From Rhizobium sp. P32RR-XVIII (lineage in GTDB: Bacteria > Pseudomonadota > Alphaproteobacteria > Rhizobiales > Rhizobiaceae), in contig NZ_JABAIH010000007.1 of assembly GCF_012641395.1 (NCBI RefSeq), positions 124,001 through 188,000 on the forward strand: 64,000 nucleotides of DNA, given 5' to 3'. The notes under the pieces were generated by a model. It was not told the DNA's origin. It saw only the letters and a list, made by a program, of their open reading frames with translations, and searched no databases. The position numbers and the translations under genes are program-made. This document shows, in pieces, positions 45,201-52,559 of this stretch (position 1 is the stretch's first letter; each line of letters opens with the position of its first letter).

Positions 45201-47750
45201 GTGGATGAGCGAGAGCGTCGGCGCGACAAAGAGGCAGAAGATCAGAAGTATCTGCCATACGAGCGCCCCAAGCGGGCTCATGAAATACCAGCCGAGCACG
45301 GAGGCGAAGAACCAGGCGATCGGCGTCAGCGACCGGCGGAGGTTATCGAACATCTTCCAGCGCCCGAGGGCGGTGACGCCGTATTTCGGATTGAACATAT
45401 ACGGAAGAAGCTGCCAGTCGCCGCGCGCCCAGCGATGCTGGCGCGAGGTCTCGACTTCGTAACGGACCGGGAAATCTTCGACCAGCTCGAGATCAGTGAC
45501 GAGCGCGCAGCGCGCCATCGAGCCTTCGAGAAGATCGTGGCTGAGAACCGAGTTCTCCTCGACGCGGCCCTTCAGCGAAGCTTCGAAGGCATCGACGTGG
45601 TAGAGGCCCTTGCCGGTGAACGTGCCCTCGCCCGCAAGGTCCTGATAGACGTCGGAAACCGTAAACACATAAGGGTCGAGGCCGCGGTTGATGGAGAAGA
45701 CGCGCTGGAATACCGAAGCGTCCTTTCCGGTCGTCAGCGACGGGGTCACGCGCGGCTGCAGCACGCCGTAGCCGCTTTCGACCCGGCCCGTTTTCGGATT
45801 TATGACCGGACGGTTGATAGGGTGATAGAGCTTGCCCACAAGCTTGGTGACCGCATCGCGCATCAGGCGCGTGTCGGAATCGAGCGTCATGACGTACTGA
45901 ACATCGGCGGGGGCTACGTTGGCGCCCGGCAGATAGGTCGTGTCGCTGTCGCCACGCAGAAGCATGTTCAGTTCGTGCAGCTTGCCGCGTTTGCGCTCCC
46001 AGCCCATCCAGACGCCCTCGGACGGATTATAAATGCGGCGGCGATGCAGGAGATAGAAGCGTGTCTTGCCATCATAGGCATAGCGGGCTGAAAGATTGGC
46101 GATCTCGCGGCGGGCATAGTCCAGCACTTCGAGATCGTTCGCCGTCTCTTCAACGGTGCTATCCGGCCAGTCGCTCAGCAGCGCGAAATAGATTTCGCCC
46201 CGCGGATTGGCGAGATAGTGAACCTCGAGATTGCGAACCAGTTCGTCGACGCTGTCGCGGTTGGAAATAAGGCATGGCACCGCCAGAAGCGTGCGCGCGT
46301 CCTTCGGAATGCCTTCCTTGAACTCATAGCCGACAAGCCGTGCCGGTATTACAAAGAAAGACAGCAGAGTATTGAACAGGCCTGTCGCCCCCTCCGATGC
46401 CGGAAGCGAGAACATGACGAGCAGCACCGCGATTGCGAAAGCGCCCATGCCTGCGGCCGCCATGAAGTGCCCAACGATCGCCATTGCGATGATGGTGAGT
46501 AGGAAGACGGGAGCCGCGATCGACAGCCAGTTGAGCTTGCGGACTGCTCGAACAAGATGTTGGGCGATCGTCGGCCGATAATTGGCCCGCGCCTCGAATT
46601 TCGGCCGGTGCATGCCGGTAAGGAAGCCACCGACATTCGGCTCATGCGGCTGCGGCTCCTCGGAAGCCCTCGCTTCGGAAGTCATGTCGAGCGCCAGCTG
46701 AGCGATTTCCATCTCCGTCAGCGGCGAGCGCTTGGCGAGCTTTTCGATCTGCTTGCGGTACTTGTTTCGCGACCCTGAATCGAGTGCGCCGTAATCGGAA
46801 TTCTCCCAAAGCAGCTTGTCGACGTGGCTGACCTGCTCCACCCAGACCGACCACTCCGTGTCGTCGATCTCGCGAAGGCTCCGGATGATGTTGCCCATCG
46901 TGACATTGCCGGAGGACAGGCGGCTGTGTTCCGCCATTGTCGCTTCTTCGGTGTCACGGCCGAGCAGCTGTAAGCGCTCGTCGAGCCAGGCGATCGCAAG
47001 ACTGGAAGCCTGCGAACCGTCGCGCATGCGATAGAGGAACTGCGTCGAGAAGGTATTGTCCTCGGCAAGCGGTTCCAGCGTTCTCAGATAATCTGCAGCC
47101 CTCGCCGGATCGGTCAGGCGCACGAGTTCGTCGGCGGCTTCGTTGGCGCGGCGACGCAAGCGGCGGCTGTGCTCGACGCGGCTCGAAATCCTGCGGAGGT
47201 TTTCGACGAGCACATAACGGACGAGCGACGGCAACGCCCAGAGCTCACCGATGCGCAGCGTTTCGCTCTGCTGGAAACCGTCGACAAGCGCCGTCAGGCT
47301 CTCTTGCGAAACCGTGCTGTGAGTATGGGCGACATAGAGCCAGGCGAGCACCAGGGTGCGCGGCATCTGGACACCGTCGACATTGATCGTCGGCAACTCG
47401 CGATAGAAGCGCCGCGGGAAGTCCCGGCGGATTTCCTGGATTGCCTCTTCGACGATGTAATGGTTATCGAGAAGCCATTCTGCGGCGGGCGTGATGGTCT
47501 CGCCTGATTCCACGTCGGTCGCGGTTGTGCGATAGACGCGAAGGATTTCCTTCTCGTTCTCCTTGTGCCGCGCAAAGAAATCGAACGGCGCAAAACCGGG
47601 CAGCGAAACGACGCTTTTGCGAGCGACCGCAGCACCCATCGCCTTGATGTCTTCGATGGAGAGATAGGTCGAGCGGATCGCATCGCCGTAATCGATGTGC
47701 TTCGTTTCGGACTCGCGTGAGGACGCTGAAGACGGAATGGAAATGGTCAT
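39258..47750 (-). CDS. ndvB: cyclic beta-1,2-glucan synthase NdvB
   Basis: This giant inner-membrane enzyme (2830 residues, as in other rhizobia) initiates, elongates and cyclises beta-1,2-glucan from UDP-glucose. The glycosyltransferase (GT84) part with several helices spans roughly 420-1050. It includes the acidic TLDSDTRL and the QxxRW motif in RQHRWARGDW near 772. The C-terminal third is a GH94-type phosphorylase domain with GGDWNDGMNRVG near 2520, which controls ring size. ATG 47750 (MTISIPSS) is favoured over an upstream in-frame start. It pairs with exporter ndvA and modifier opgC. NdvB is needed for nodule invasion and osmotic adaptation in related bacteria. Confidence 0.97.
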   Translation of the reverse strand: MTISIPSSASSRESETKHIDYGDAIRSTYLSIEDIKAMGAAVARKSVVSLPGFAPFDFFARHKENEKEILRVYRTTATDVESGETITPAAEWLLDNHYIVEEAIQEIRRDFPRRFYRELPTINVDGVQMPRTLVLAWLYVAHTHSTVSQESLTALVDGFQQSETLRIGELWALPSLVRYVLVENLRRISSRVEHSRRLRRRANEAADELVRLTDPARAADYLRTLEPLAEDNTFSTQFLYRMRDGSQASSLAIAWLDERLQLLGRDTEEATMAEHSRLSSGNVTMGNIIRSLREIDDTEWSVWVEQVSHVDKLLWENSDYGALDSGSRNKYRKQIEKLAKRSPLTEMEIAQLALDMTSEARASEEPQPHEPNVGGFLTGMHRPKFEARANYRPTIAQHLVRAVRKLNWLSIAAPVFLLTIIAMAIVGHFMAAAGMGAFAIAVLLVMFSLPASEGATGLFNTLLSFFVIPARLVGYEFKEGIPKDARTLLAVPCLISNRDSVDELVRNLEVHYLANPRGEIYFALLSDWPDSTVEETANDLEVLDYARREIANLSARYAYDGKTRFYLLHRRRIYNPSEGVWMGWERKRGKLHELNMLLRGDSDTTYLPGANVAPADVQYVMTLDSDTRLMRDAVTKLVGKLYHPINRPVINPKTGRVESGYGVLQPRVTPSLTTGKDASVFQRVFSINRGLDPYVFTVSDVYQDLAGEGTFTGKGLYHVDAFEASLKGRVEENSVLSHDLLEGSMARCALVTDLELVEDFPVRYEVETSRQHRWARGDWQLLPYMFNPKYGVTALGRWKMFDNLRRSLTPIAWFFASVLGWYFMSPLGALVWQILLIFCLFVAPTLSLIHGIIPRTSDIVARAHLYTVWSDIRAANAQVALRIVFIADTACMMADAIGRSLYRLSVSHKLMLQWRTAASVQARGQGTILSYYKAMWHAPVLALLALGFAALSGDNAFLVGIPFALLWILSPLVAWSVSQSAETEDRLEVADSVSSELRKVARRTWRYFEAFTTAEQNYLPPDNVQETPHVIVATRTSPTNIGVYLLSVISGRQFGWFSFEETIERLERTIATIDKMEKYRGHLFNWYHTDTLQTLGPRYVSSVDSGNLAGHLIAVSSACRDWAEAPSAHMQGNLDGVGDTAGILGEVLAVLPDDRKTIRPLRRRLEERIVGFQNALAAVKREHEFASIRVINLAVLARDIQKLAANLDHEVKSAQSAELTRWGESLVKVCEAHIADSTFDLSNIDALRPRLIALREKARDLAFSMDFSFLFRQERRLLSIGYRVESSELDQACYDLLASECRLTSLFGIAKGDLPTEHWYRLGRQVVPVGSRGALVSWSGSMFEYLMPPLVMQERGGGILNQTNNLVVIEQMNYGRKLGIPWGISEAAFNARDHNLNYQYTNFGVPSLGLKRGLGHNAVIAPYASILASQYDPQGALENLQRLRQVGALGKFGFHDAVDFTPTRVPEGKKCAVVYNYYAHHHGMSIAAIANVAFNGHLRELFHSDPVIEAAELLLQEKAPRDIPVMSGKHESDTLRPELRKISDPLSRDRELVFLSNGHYSMMLTATGAGYARWNGQAVTRWKADPTEDRWGSFIFLRDTATNEWWSATAEPKSVEGEKVNVLFADEKAEFTKVVGDLSSEVECIVTTEHDAEARRLTLFNMGSEDRFIEITSYMEPVIASDDVDNAHPAFARMFVKTEFGKRGDIIRAERQKRDPNEPNMSIAHLIVDGSGPARQTEFETDRRKFLGRGRSLADAAAFDPGATLSGTDGFTLDPILSLRRTLRVPAGKKVSVIFWTIAAPSRDEVDKAVERYRHADAFNHELVQAWTRTQVQMRHVGVTSQQAAAFQHLGRYLVYPDMDLRADAAVVQAGMQSQSSLWPLAISGDFPIFTLRIDDDMDLEIVREALLAEEYLRSRGLTADLVIMNERASSYAQDLQHAVDQMCENVRRIGQADGLRQHIFAVRKDLMEEATYHALISASRVTLHAKNGKVVDQINRAVALSAPSKEEPQEMERAERKAPVKRVAAIVQPKPAPLEIEDKGDLDFWNGFGGFARDGREYVTRLAGGTATPHPWINVISNEKFGFHVSAEGAGFTWSVNSRDYQLTSWSNDPVINRSGEAIYVADLESDAVMTPFAGLSERSDIRFEARHGLGYSVFSSEQNDIALEVTQTVDRQKPVKLQRVRLRNLGASPRKLRLYGYVEWVLGNNAQRTAPFILSSHDEETGALIATNQYSIDFSSRVSFFAASEKPSSFTVSRREFIGKAGTVQAPQALKPSVALSGVTDLDGDPAAALAFDIEIGAGEERHVTFFLGDTGSKEEAQALVADIRKTSIEDAVQANRDFWQGFTGKVQISTPNAAMNNLINTWLPYQSLGCRIMARSAFYQASGAFGFRDQLQDTLAFVLQEPSLARNQIVNAASRQFREGDVQHWWLPGTGAGVRTLISDDVVWLAYAIHHYCSVTGDKSLLEEELPFVEGPELLEGQHDSFFRPEVSDDKVSIYEHAAVALDLAIKRKGENGLPLILGGDWNDGMNRVGIHGKGTSVWLGWFLAGALRSFTPYAEERGDTARVERWTKHLAELKAALERAAWDGTYYRRGTFDDGSLLGSKESLECQIDSIAQSWSVLSGEGDPDHAVKAIDAVMNRLVDREARIIRLFTPPFATSAKDPGYIKSYPPGVRENGGQYTHAATWVVMALAELNRGDDAMACFELLNPINHSSDRASAEHYRVEPYVIAADVYGEGALKGRGGWTWYTGSAGWLYRAAVEGILGIRLKDKRVFVRPALPSGWDGFTAEIEHSGEKYRISVSKSSNPDGYTLSINDSEVADPKSGYPLG

Positions 47751-48316
47751 GGGTTCGGTTCTGGATCCAAACAACGTTATGATAATTTCGCTAGCCTTTT
47801 GCACCGGCAATTATGACTGTCGCATGAACGGTCCAAAGCCATTGCATAAAGACGCAAGGGACGCAGATCCTCGATACTAAACGGGTTTAGGCTCGATCTG
47901 CTGCGTGCCCCCCGCGGGCCACTGCTGCCTTTTGACTCCACCCCAAGAGGCACTCCGGAAAGTTGGACACCATCGCGATAATTCAAGTCAAGAGACATCA
48001 ATTGCGCTGCACCCTTCGCGTCATTTCTGTAGCCTGGAGTTACTCGAAGAAAAATCCGGCACCGTTGTGGCACCGGACTTCAATTTATCGCCGCGCGGCA
48101 ATTGGCGATATCGCTCGGACGCATGTCCGAACGCTTCGCGCAGCCATCGCATTTTCCATTTTCTCAGGGGAGTTCAAACGGTACGTCTGGCGGATCGTTG
48201 TTTCCGACCAAAGCTCCCGCCTCGTCTAGGAGGCATTTAGGCCCGACAATCTGCAAGGCCAGAATGCTGCGCGAGCTATGTAGGATAAGTGTGCTGGCAA
48301 GGCGCCAGCATAATCG
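47751..48316. other. gap upstream of ndvB
   Basis: This 566-bp gap has no supported gene. It should hold the ndvB promoter, but I cannot fix it. A short stem TCCGG/CCGGA and the candidate terminator of the small gene at 48317 are the only structures I see. Confidence 0.4.
48292..48310 (-). terminator. possible terminator of the small membrane protein gene
   Basis: TGCTGGC-AAGGC-GCCAGCA is a perfect 7-bp stem, 7 bp after the stop of the gene at 48317. The T content after it on the minus strand is low. Confidence 0.45.
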
Positions 48317-48481
48317 TCAACTGATAAGGCCGCAGACCAATGCTGCAACGAAGACGAACGCCGCAGCGAACAGGGTCGCGTTCAGCGCGAAGTGAATTTT
48401 GTGACGCGTCGACGTCAGCTTCTTTGCCGGTGCGGAACTATAATGGTTCGCGTGAGTATGCGAAATACCCAAGTCTGCCAT
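48317..48481 (-). CDS. small single-pass membrane protein
   Basis: This 54-residue protein starts at ATG 48481, six bases after GGAGG, a strong start. The N-terminal half is polar and His/Thr-rich (DLGISHTHANHYSSAPAKK). The C-terminal half is one membrane helix (ALNATLFAAAFVFVAALVCG). I do not recognise a family. A 7-bp hairpin follows the stop. The gene is too short for routine gene finding and its function is unknown. Confidence 0.65.
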   Translation of the reverse strand: MADLGISHTHANHYSSAPAKKLTSTRHKIHFALNATLFAAAFVFVAALVCGLIS

Positions 48482-48618
48482 GTGTTGCCTCCGTCTTGTT
48501 TTCGTTGATGCCGCAGTCAATCGCCGCCACATTCCTATATTCTCTATATGGTAGGTAGAGATAAATTTCCTTCCAAGGCGCAGAGGATGGAAAATCTAAC
48601 CCGCACCCGACGATTGGC

Positions 48619-48804
48619 TCAGCAAAGCGTGCGCCATGCCCAGATCAATGAACGCTCGATCGCATTTTCTTCCCGCTGGGCACCGGAAGCTTCGATCAAT
48701 CGGCGGTCTTTCTCCGCAGGAATGGAAATGGGTGCCCGTTCGGTGCGTCCAGCCTTGGCCGGAGGGTCGAGATATCCCATGGTCATCCCACCGAGAAAGA
48801 ACAT
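48619..48804 (-). CDS. small hypothetical protein
   Basis: This 61-residue protein has a strong RBS, GTGGAGG six bases before ATG 48804. It starts MFFLGGMTMGYLDPPAKAG and continues as a charged, helical segment (EKDRRLIEASGAQREENAIE). No signal peptide or membrane helix is convincing. A -35 TTGACA (48869-48874) lies upstream with a weak -10. A longer frame over the same DNA has no RBS. I do not recognise a family. Confidence 0.6.
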   Translation of the reverse strand: MFFLGGMTMGYLDPPAKAGRTERAPISIPAEKDRRLIEASGAQREENAIERSLIWAWRTLC

Positions 48805-48845
48805 GCGTTACCTCCACGATCACGAAAGCTAACAAGCGTTAACAG

Positions 48846-48874
48846 GATCATGACAGATGAAAAGCCGCTGTCAA
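48846..48874 (-). promoter_or_regulatory. possible sigma70 promoter of the small gene at 48619
   Basis: On the minus strand TTGACA (48874-48869), 17 bp and ATGATC (48851-48846) lie about 42 bp before the ATG. The -35 is perfect and the -10 weak. Confidence 0.4.
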
Positions 48875-48965
48875 TAGTCTAGCCGAATGGTCGTCTTTTA
48901 ACCAGCATTTAACCTTAACACACAGGCACATCCAGGCATTTCAGATACTTGATAAAAGCTGGGTT

Positions 48966-49715
48966 TCAGGCTTTGACGAAGCCTTTGCTCGCGATCATTA
49001 AATTTCGCGTGTAGTCTTCTTGAACATCCGCATTGGCGAGTTGGCCGGAGGTCAGCCGTTCCACGACCGCGCCGTTGCGCATCACGGCAAGCCTTTCGCA
49101 CATATGAGTAACGACACCGAGATCGTGGCTTACCATTACGAAGGTCAGCTTGCGGTCGCGTCTGATCTGCTCCAGGAGATTGAGCACTTCCGCCTGCACC
49201 GAAGCGTCAAGCGCCGATGTCGGCTCGTCCAGCAACAGGATCGACGGCTCGACGATCAGCGCCCGGGCAATTGCCACGCGCTGCCGCTGTCCGCCGGAGA
49301 GCTGGTGTGGATAGCGAAAGCGGAAGCCGTTTCCGAGCCCAACCTCATCGAGCGCGCGTGCGATACGCTTGTCGCTGTCTCTGATGCCGTGAATTGCCAA
49401 GGGCTCGATCAGCAAGCGGTCGATCGTCTGCCGCGGATGCAAGGAACCATAAGGGTCCTGAAACACCATCTGGACATTTCTGTAGAAGGCCTTGCTGCGT
49501 TTTGAACCATGCAGCGACTCGCCATGAATACGAATAGTGCCGCCGGTGACAGGAGCAAGACCCGCCACCGCACGAAGCAAGGTCGATTTCCCGGACCCTG
49601 ATTCGCCAACCAGGCCGAAGGACTCGCCCTGAGCCACGGCGATGCTGGCATCTTTCAGCGCCAGAAAATCGTCGTAGGCGACACTGACATTTTCGACCGA
49701 AAGCGTAGCGCTCAT
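48966..49715 (-). CDS. peptide ABC transporter, ATP-binding protein (DppF-type)
   Basis: This is the second ATPase of a dipeptide/oligopeptide importer. It has Walker A GESGSGKST (37-45), the Q-loop in MVFQDPYGSLHPRQ, signature LSGGQRQR, Walker B ILLLDEPTSALD and the switch SHDL. It has 249 residues from ATG 49715, with GGAG eight bases before; a GTG 9 bp upstream is less likely. Its start overlaps the DppD stop by four bases. It is the last gene of a six-gene unit that starts with a dipeptidase. Confidence 0.9.
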   Translation of the reverse strand: MSATLSVENVSVAYDDFLALKDASIAVAQGESFGLVGESGSGKSTLLRAVAGLAPVTGGTIRIHGESLHGSKRSKAFYRNVQMVFQDPYGSLHPRQTIDRLLIEPLAIHGIRDSDKRIARALDEVGLGNGFRFRYPHQLSGGQRQRVAIARALIVEPSILLLDEPTSALDASVQAEVLNLLEQIRRDRKLTFVMVSHDLGVVTHMCERLAVMRNGAVVERLTSGQLANADVQEDYTRNLMIASKGFVKA

Positions 49716-50545
49716 TGAGCCCACTCCGGTTTGCGATCGAGCACCGGCAGCGGATGGCGATCTTCCCCGATTTGCGGCATGCAGTTCAAAAGCCCTCGCG
49801 TATAGGGATGCTGCGCATTCTTGAGGTCCGAAGCTCTCAGTTCTTCAACGATCTTTCCCGCATACATCACAATGACGCGGTCGCAGAACGACGAAACAAG
49901 CCGCAGGTCGTGGGACACGAATATCAGTCCCATGCCGCGCTCTGAAACGAGCTTGTCCATGATCTTGAGAACGTCGAGCTGCACGGTGACATCGAGCGCC
50001 GAGGTCGGCTCGTCTGCGATCAGCAGATCCGGCCCGGCGATCAGCATCATGGCGATCATCGCTCGCTGGCCCATCCCGCCCGAGACCTCATGCGGATAGA
50101 GATCGAAGACGCGCTTCGGATCGCGGATCTGTACAGCCTCCAGCATGGCAAGCGCCCGCTCGGTCGCCTCCGCCTTGCTGACCTTCTCATGCGTTCTCAG
50201 AGTCTCGGAAATCTGCCGGCCGATCGACATCACCGGATCGAGCGAATATTTCGGATCCTGCAGCACCATGGCGATGCGCTTGCCGCGCAGGAGCCGCCGT
50301 TCTTTCGCCGAGGCTGAAAGCAGATCAATGCCGTCGAAGACGAGCTTGTCCGCCGTGACGATGGCGTGCTTGGGCGTAAGCCCCATGATTGCACGGCCGG
50401 TCTGCGATTTGCCGGATCCAGACTCCCCGACGATGCCGAGGCGCTCCTTGCCGAGGGTAAAGGACACGCCGCGAACGGCTTCGATCACACCCGTGCGCGT
50501 TGGGTAGCTGACCCTCAGGTTCCCGACCGTCAGCAAATCCGTCAT
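49712..50545 (-). CDS. peptide ABC transporter, ATP-binding protein (DppD-type)
   Basis: This is the first ATPase of the peptide importer, 277 residues from ATG 50545. It has Walker A GESGSGKSQ (40-48), with the Gln typical of DppD, the Q-loop MVLQDPKYSLDPV, signature VSGGMGQR, Walker B LLIADEPTSALD and the switch SHDLR. Arg is expected in place of Gly in the signature (usually SGGMRQR), a minor deviation. The C-terminus lacks the long oligopeptide domain tail found in some members. ATGA overlaps couple it to the permease and the second ATPase. Confidence 0.9.
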   Translation of the reverse strand: MTDLLTVGNLRVSYPTRTGVIEAVRGVSFTLGKERLGIVGESGSGKSQTGRAIMGLTPKHAIVTADKLVFDGIDLLSASAKERRLLRGKRIAMVLQDPKYSLDPVMSIGRQISETLRTHEKVSKAEATERALAMLEAVQIRDPKRVFDLYPHEVSGGMGQRAMIAMMLIAGPDLLIADEPTSALDVTVQLDVLKIMDKLVSERGMGLIFVSHDLRLVSSFCDRVIVMYAGKIVEELRASDLKNAQHPYTRGLLNCMPQIGEDRHPLPVLDRKPEWAQ

Positions 50546-51477
50546 TGGCCGCTCTCCTTGGGGTCGAGCGCATCGCGCAAACCGTCGCCGAGTAGGTTGA
50601 AACCCAGGCTGACGATGAGAATTGCAATACCCGGCATGCCTGCTACCCACCATTGATCGAGGATGAAGCGGCGACCCGAGGCGATCATCGCCCCCCATTC
50701 CGGCAGCGGCGGCTGCGCGCCGAGACCAAGGAAGCCGAGACCGGCTGCGGTCAGAATGATGCCGGCCATATCGAGTGTCACACGCACGATCAGCGACGAG
50801 ATGCAGAGCGGCATCACGTGACGGATGATGATGCGGATCGGCGAGGCGCCCATCAGCTTGACCGCCGAGATGTAGTCGGAACGCCGTACCGTCAGGGTTT
50901 CGGCACGGGCAATTCGGGCGTAGGGCGGCCAGGAGGTGATCGCGATTGCGATGATCGCATTCTGGATGCCCGGACCAAGCGCAGCAACGAAGGCAAGCGC
51001 CAACACCAGCTTGGGGAAGGCCAGGAAGATATCGGTGATGCGCATCAGCACGGCATCGACCCAGCCCCCAGCATAGCCGGAAACGGTGCCGACAATCAGC
51101 CCGATGGGTGCCGAGATGATCGCGACCAGCACCACGACAAACAGCGTCAGCCGCGATCCATAGATCAGGCGTGAGAAGATGTCGCGGCCCTGATCATCCG
51201 TGCCGAGAAGGTACTCGCCGGTTCCAGGCGGCAGGAGCCGCGCATTCTTCAGATCGCCGACGACCGGTGAGTGTGTTGCAATCACACCGGCGAGGGCCGC
51301 AATCAGAAGCAGTGCGATGATGATCGCCAGGCCGACGACGGCCAGCCTGTTGGCGGCGAACTGGCGCCATGTCACATAGGCGCGTCCGAGACGGGCCTGC
51401 ATACGCGATTGCGGGCGATCGGATAGCAACCATTCGCGGCGGGTCATCGGCGCCGTCTGACTTGCTGGAACCGTCAT
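50542..51477 (-). CDS. peptide ABC transporter, permease (DppC-type)
   Basis: This inner-membrane subunit of 311 residues has an N-terminal helix (LAVVGLAIIIALLLIAALAG), five more helices and the family segments GTDDQGRDIFSRLIYGSR and ARAETLTVRRSDYISAVK (EAA-like loop). I start at ATG 51477, whose ATGA overlaps the DppB stop; reading further upstream would be inside dppB. Its end overlaps the DppD start in the same way. This is the standard layout of peptide importers. Confidence 0.92.
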   Translation of the reverse strand: MTVPASQTAPMTRREWLLSDRPQSRMQARLGRAYVTWRQFAANRLAVVGLAIIIALLLIAALAGVIATHSPVVGDLKNARLLPPGTGEYLLGTDDQGRDIFSRLIYGSRLTLFVVVLVAIISAPIGLIVGTVSGYAGGWVDAVLMRITDIFLAFPKLVLALAFVAALGPGIQNAIIAIAITSWPPYARIARAETLTVRRSDYISAVKLMGASPIRIIIRHVMPLCISSLIVRVTLDMAGIILTAAGLGFLGLGAQPPLPEWGAMIASGRRFILDQWWVAGMPGIAILIVSLGFNLLGDGLRDALDPKESGQ

Positions 51478-52541
51478 TGGCTTCGCGTCCTTGGATCGAG
51501 CGTGCGGTAGAGAAGATCGGACAACAGGTTGATGGTGATGAAAACGGTGCCGATGACGATCGTACCGCCCAGGACCGCATTCATGTCCGCATTCTGGAGC
51601 GAATTGGTGATGTAAAGTCCGATGCCCGGCCACGAGAACACCGTTTCCGTCAGCACCGAGCCTTCGAGAAGGCCGGCGTAGGAAAGCGCGATCACGGTGA
51701 CAAGCGGCACGGCTGCGTTCCGCAATGCATGGCCCCAGATCACCCGGGTCTCCGAAAGGCCCTTGGCGCGCGCGGCCACGACATATTCCTGGCCGAGTTC
51801 GTTCAGCATGAAGCTGCGGGTCATGCGGCTGATATAGGCGAGCGAGAAATAGCCGAGCAGCGAGGCAGGCAGGACGATGTGGCGAAACACATCGTAGAAG
51901 ACGTCCCATTGCCCCTGCATTGCGCTGTCGATCAGGTAGAAGCCGGTCACCGGGGTGAAGCTATATTCATAGACGATGTCGATACGGCCCGGAAAAGCGA
52001 CCCATCTGAGCTTCGCATAGAAGACGACAAGCGAGATCAGCGCCAGCCAGAAGATCGGAACCGAATAGCCGATCAGGCCTATGACACGCACGACCTGGTC
52101 AGCGATGCTGCCGCGCCGGACAGCCGCCAGCACGCCGAGCGGAATGCCGATCGCCGCGCCGATCAGCGTACCGAGCGTAGCCAGTTCGATCGTCGCCGGA
52201 AACACGCGCCGGATGTCGGTCATCACCGGGTTCGTGGTCAATACCGAATTGCCGAAGTCGCCGGAAAGAATCCCCTTCAGATAGATGAAGAATTGCTGGT
52301 AGAGCGGGAGGTTGAAACCCATCTCTTCCCGCACCCGCTCGACGACGTGCGTCGGCGCCCGGTCGCCAAGGATCGCGAGAACCGGATCGATCGGCACCAC
52401 GCGGCCAATGAAAAAGGTGACGGCCAGAAGTCCAAGATAGGTCGTCACGGCAGCAATCAGGAAACGCCCGATTGCTTTCGCAAGAGGAACGGCCCGGCCC
52501 TTTGCGGGCCGCGCCTCCATTTTGGTTTCGACAATGCTCAA
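51474..52541 (-). CDS. peptide ABC transporter, permease (DppB-type)
   Basis: This inner-membrane subunit of 355 residues has six helices. The DppB start pattern is visible (ITTYLGLLAVTFFIGRVVPIDP-like segment, residues about 30-55). ATIELATLGTLIGAAIGIPL and the loop QEYVVAARAKGLSETRVIW are typical. An insertion around 190-225 (VYEYSFTPVTGFYLIDS) is longer than in the E. coli protein and common in rhizobial members. It lies 18 bp after the receptor gene. Confidence 0.92.
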   Translation of the reverse strand: MSIVETKMEARPAKGRAVPLAKAIGRFLIAAVTTYLGLLAVTFFIGRVVPIDPVLAILGDRAPTHVVERVREEMGFNLPLYQQFFIYLKGILSGDFGNSVLTTNPVMTDIRRVFPATIELATLGTLIGAAIGIPLGVLAAVRRGSIADQVVRVIGLIGYSVPIFWLALISLVVFYAKLRWVAFPGRIDIVYEYSFTPVTGFYLIDSAMQGQWDVFYDVFRHIVLPASLLGYFSLAYISRMTRSFMLNELGQEYVVAARAKGLSETRVIWGHALRNAAVPLVTVIALSYAGLLEGSVLTETVFSWPGIGLYITNSLQNADMNAVLGGTIVIGTVFITINLLSDLLYRTLDPRTRSQ

Positions 52542-52559
52542 TGAACCAATCCTACCGGA

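Noticed and set aside
44124..46091. 655-codon open frame opposite ndvB
   Set aside because: It is a shadow of ndvB, rich in Arg/Glu with no family features.
48596..48835. 79-codon frame over the small gene at 48619
   Set aside because: It lacks an RBS, while the alternative frame has GGAGG at ideal distance.
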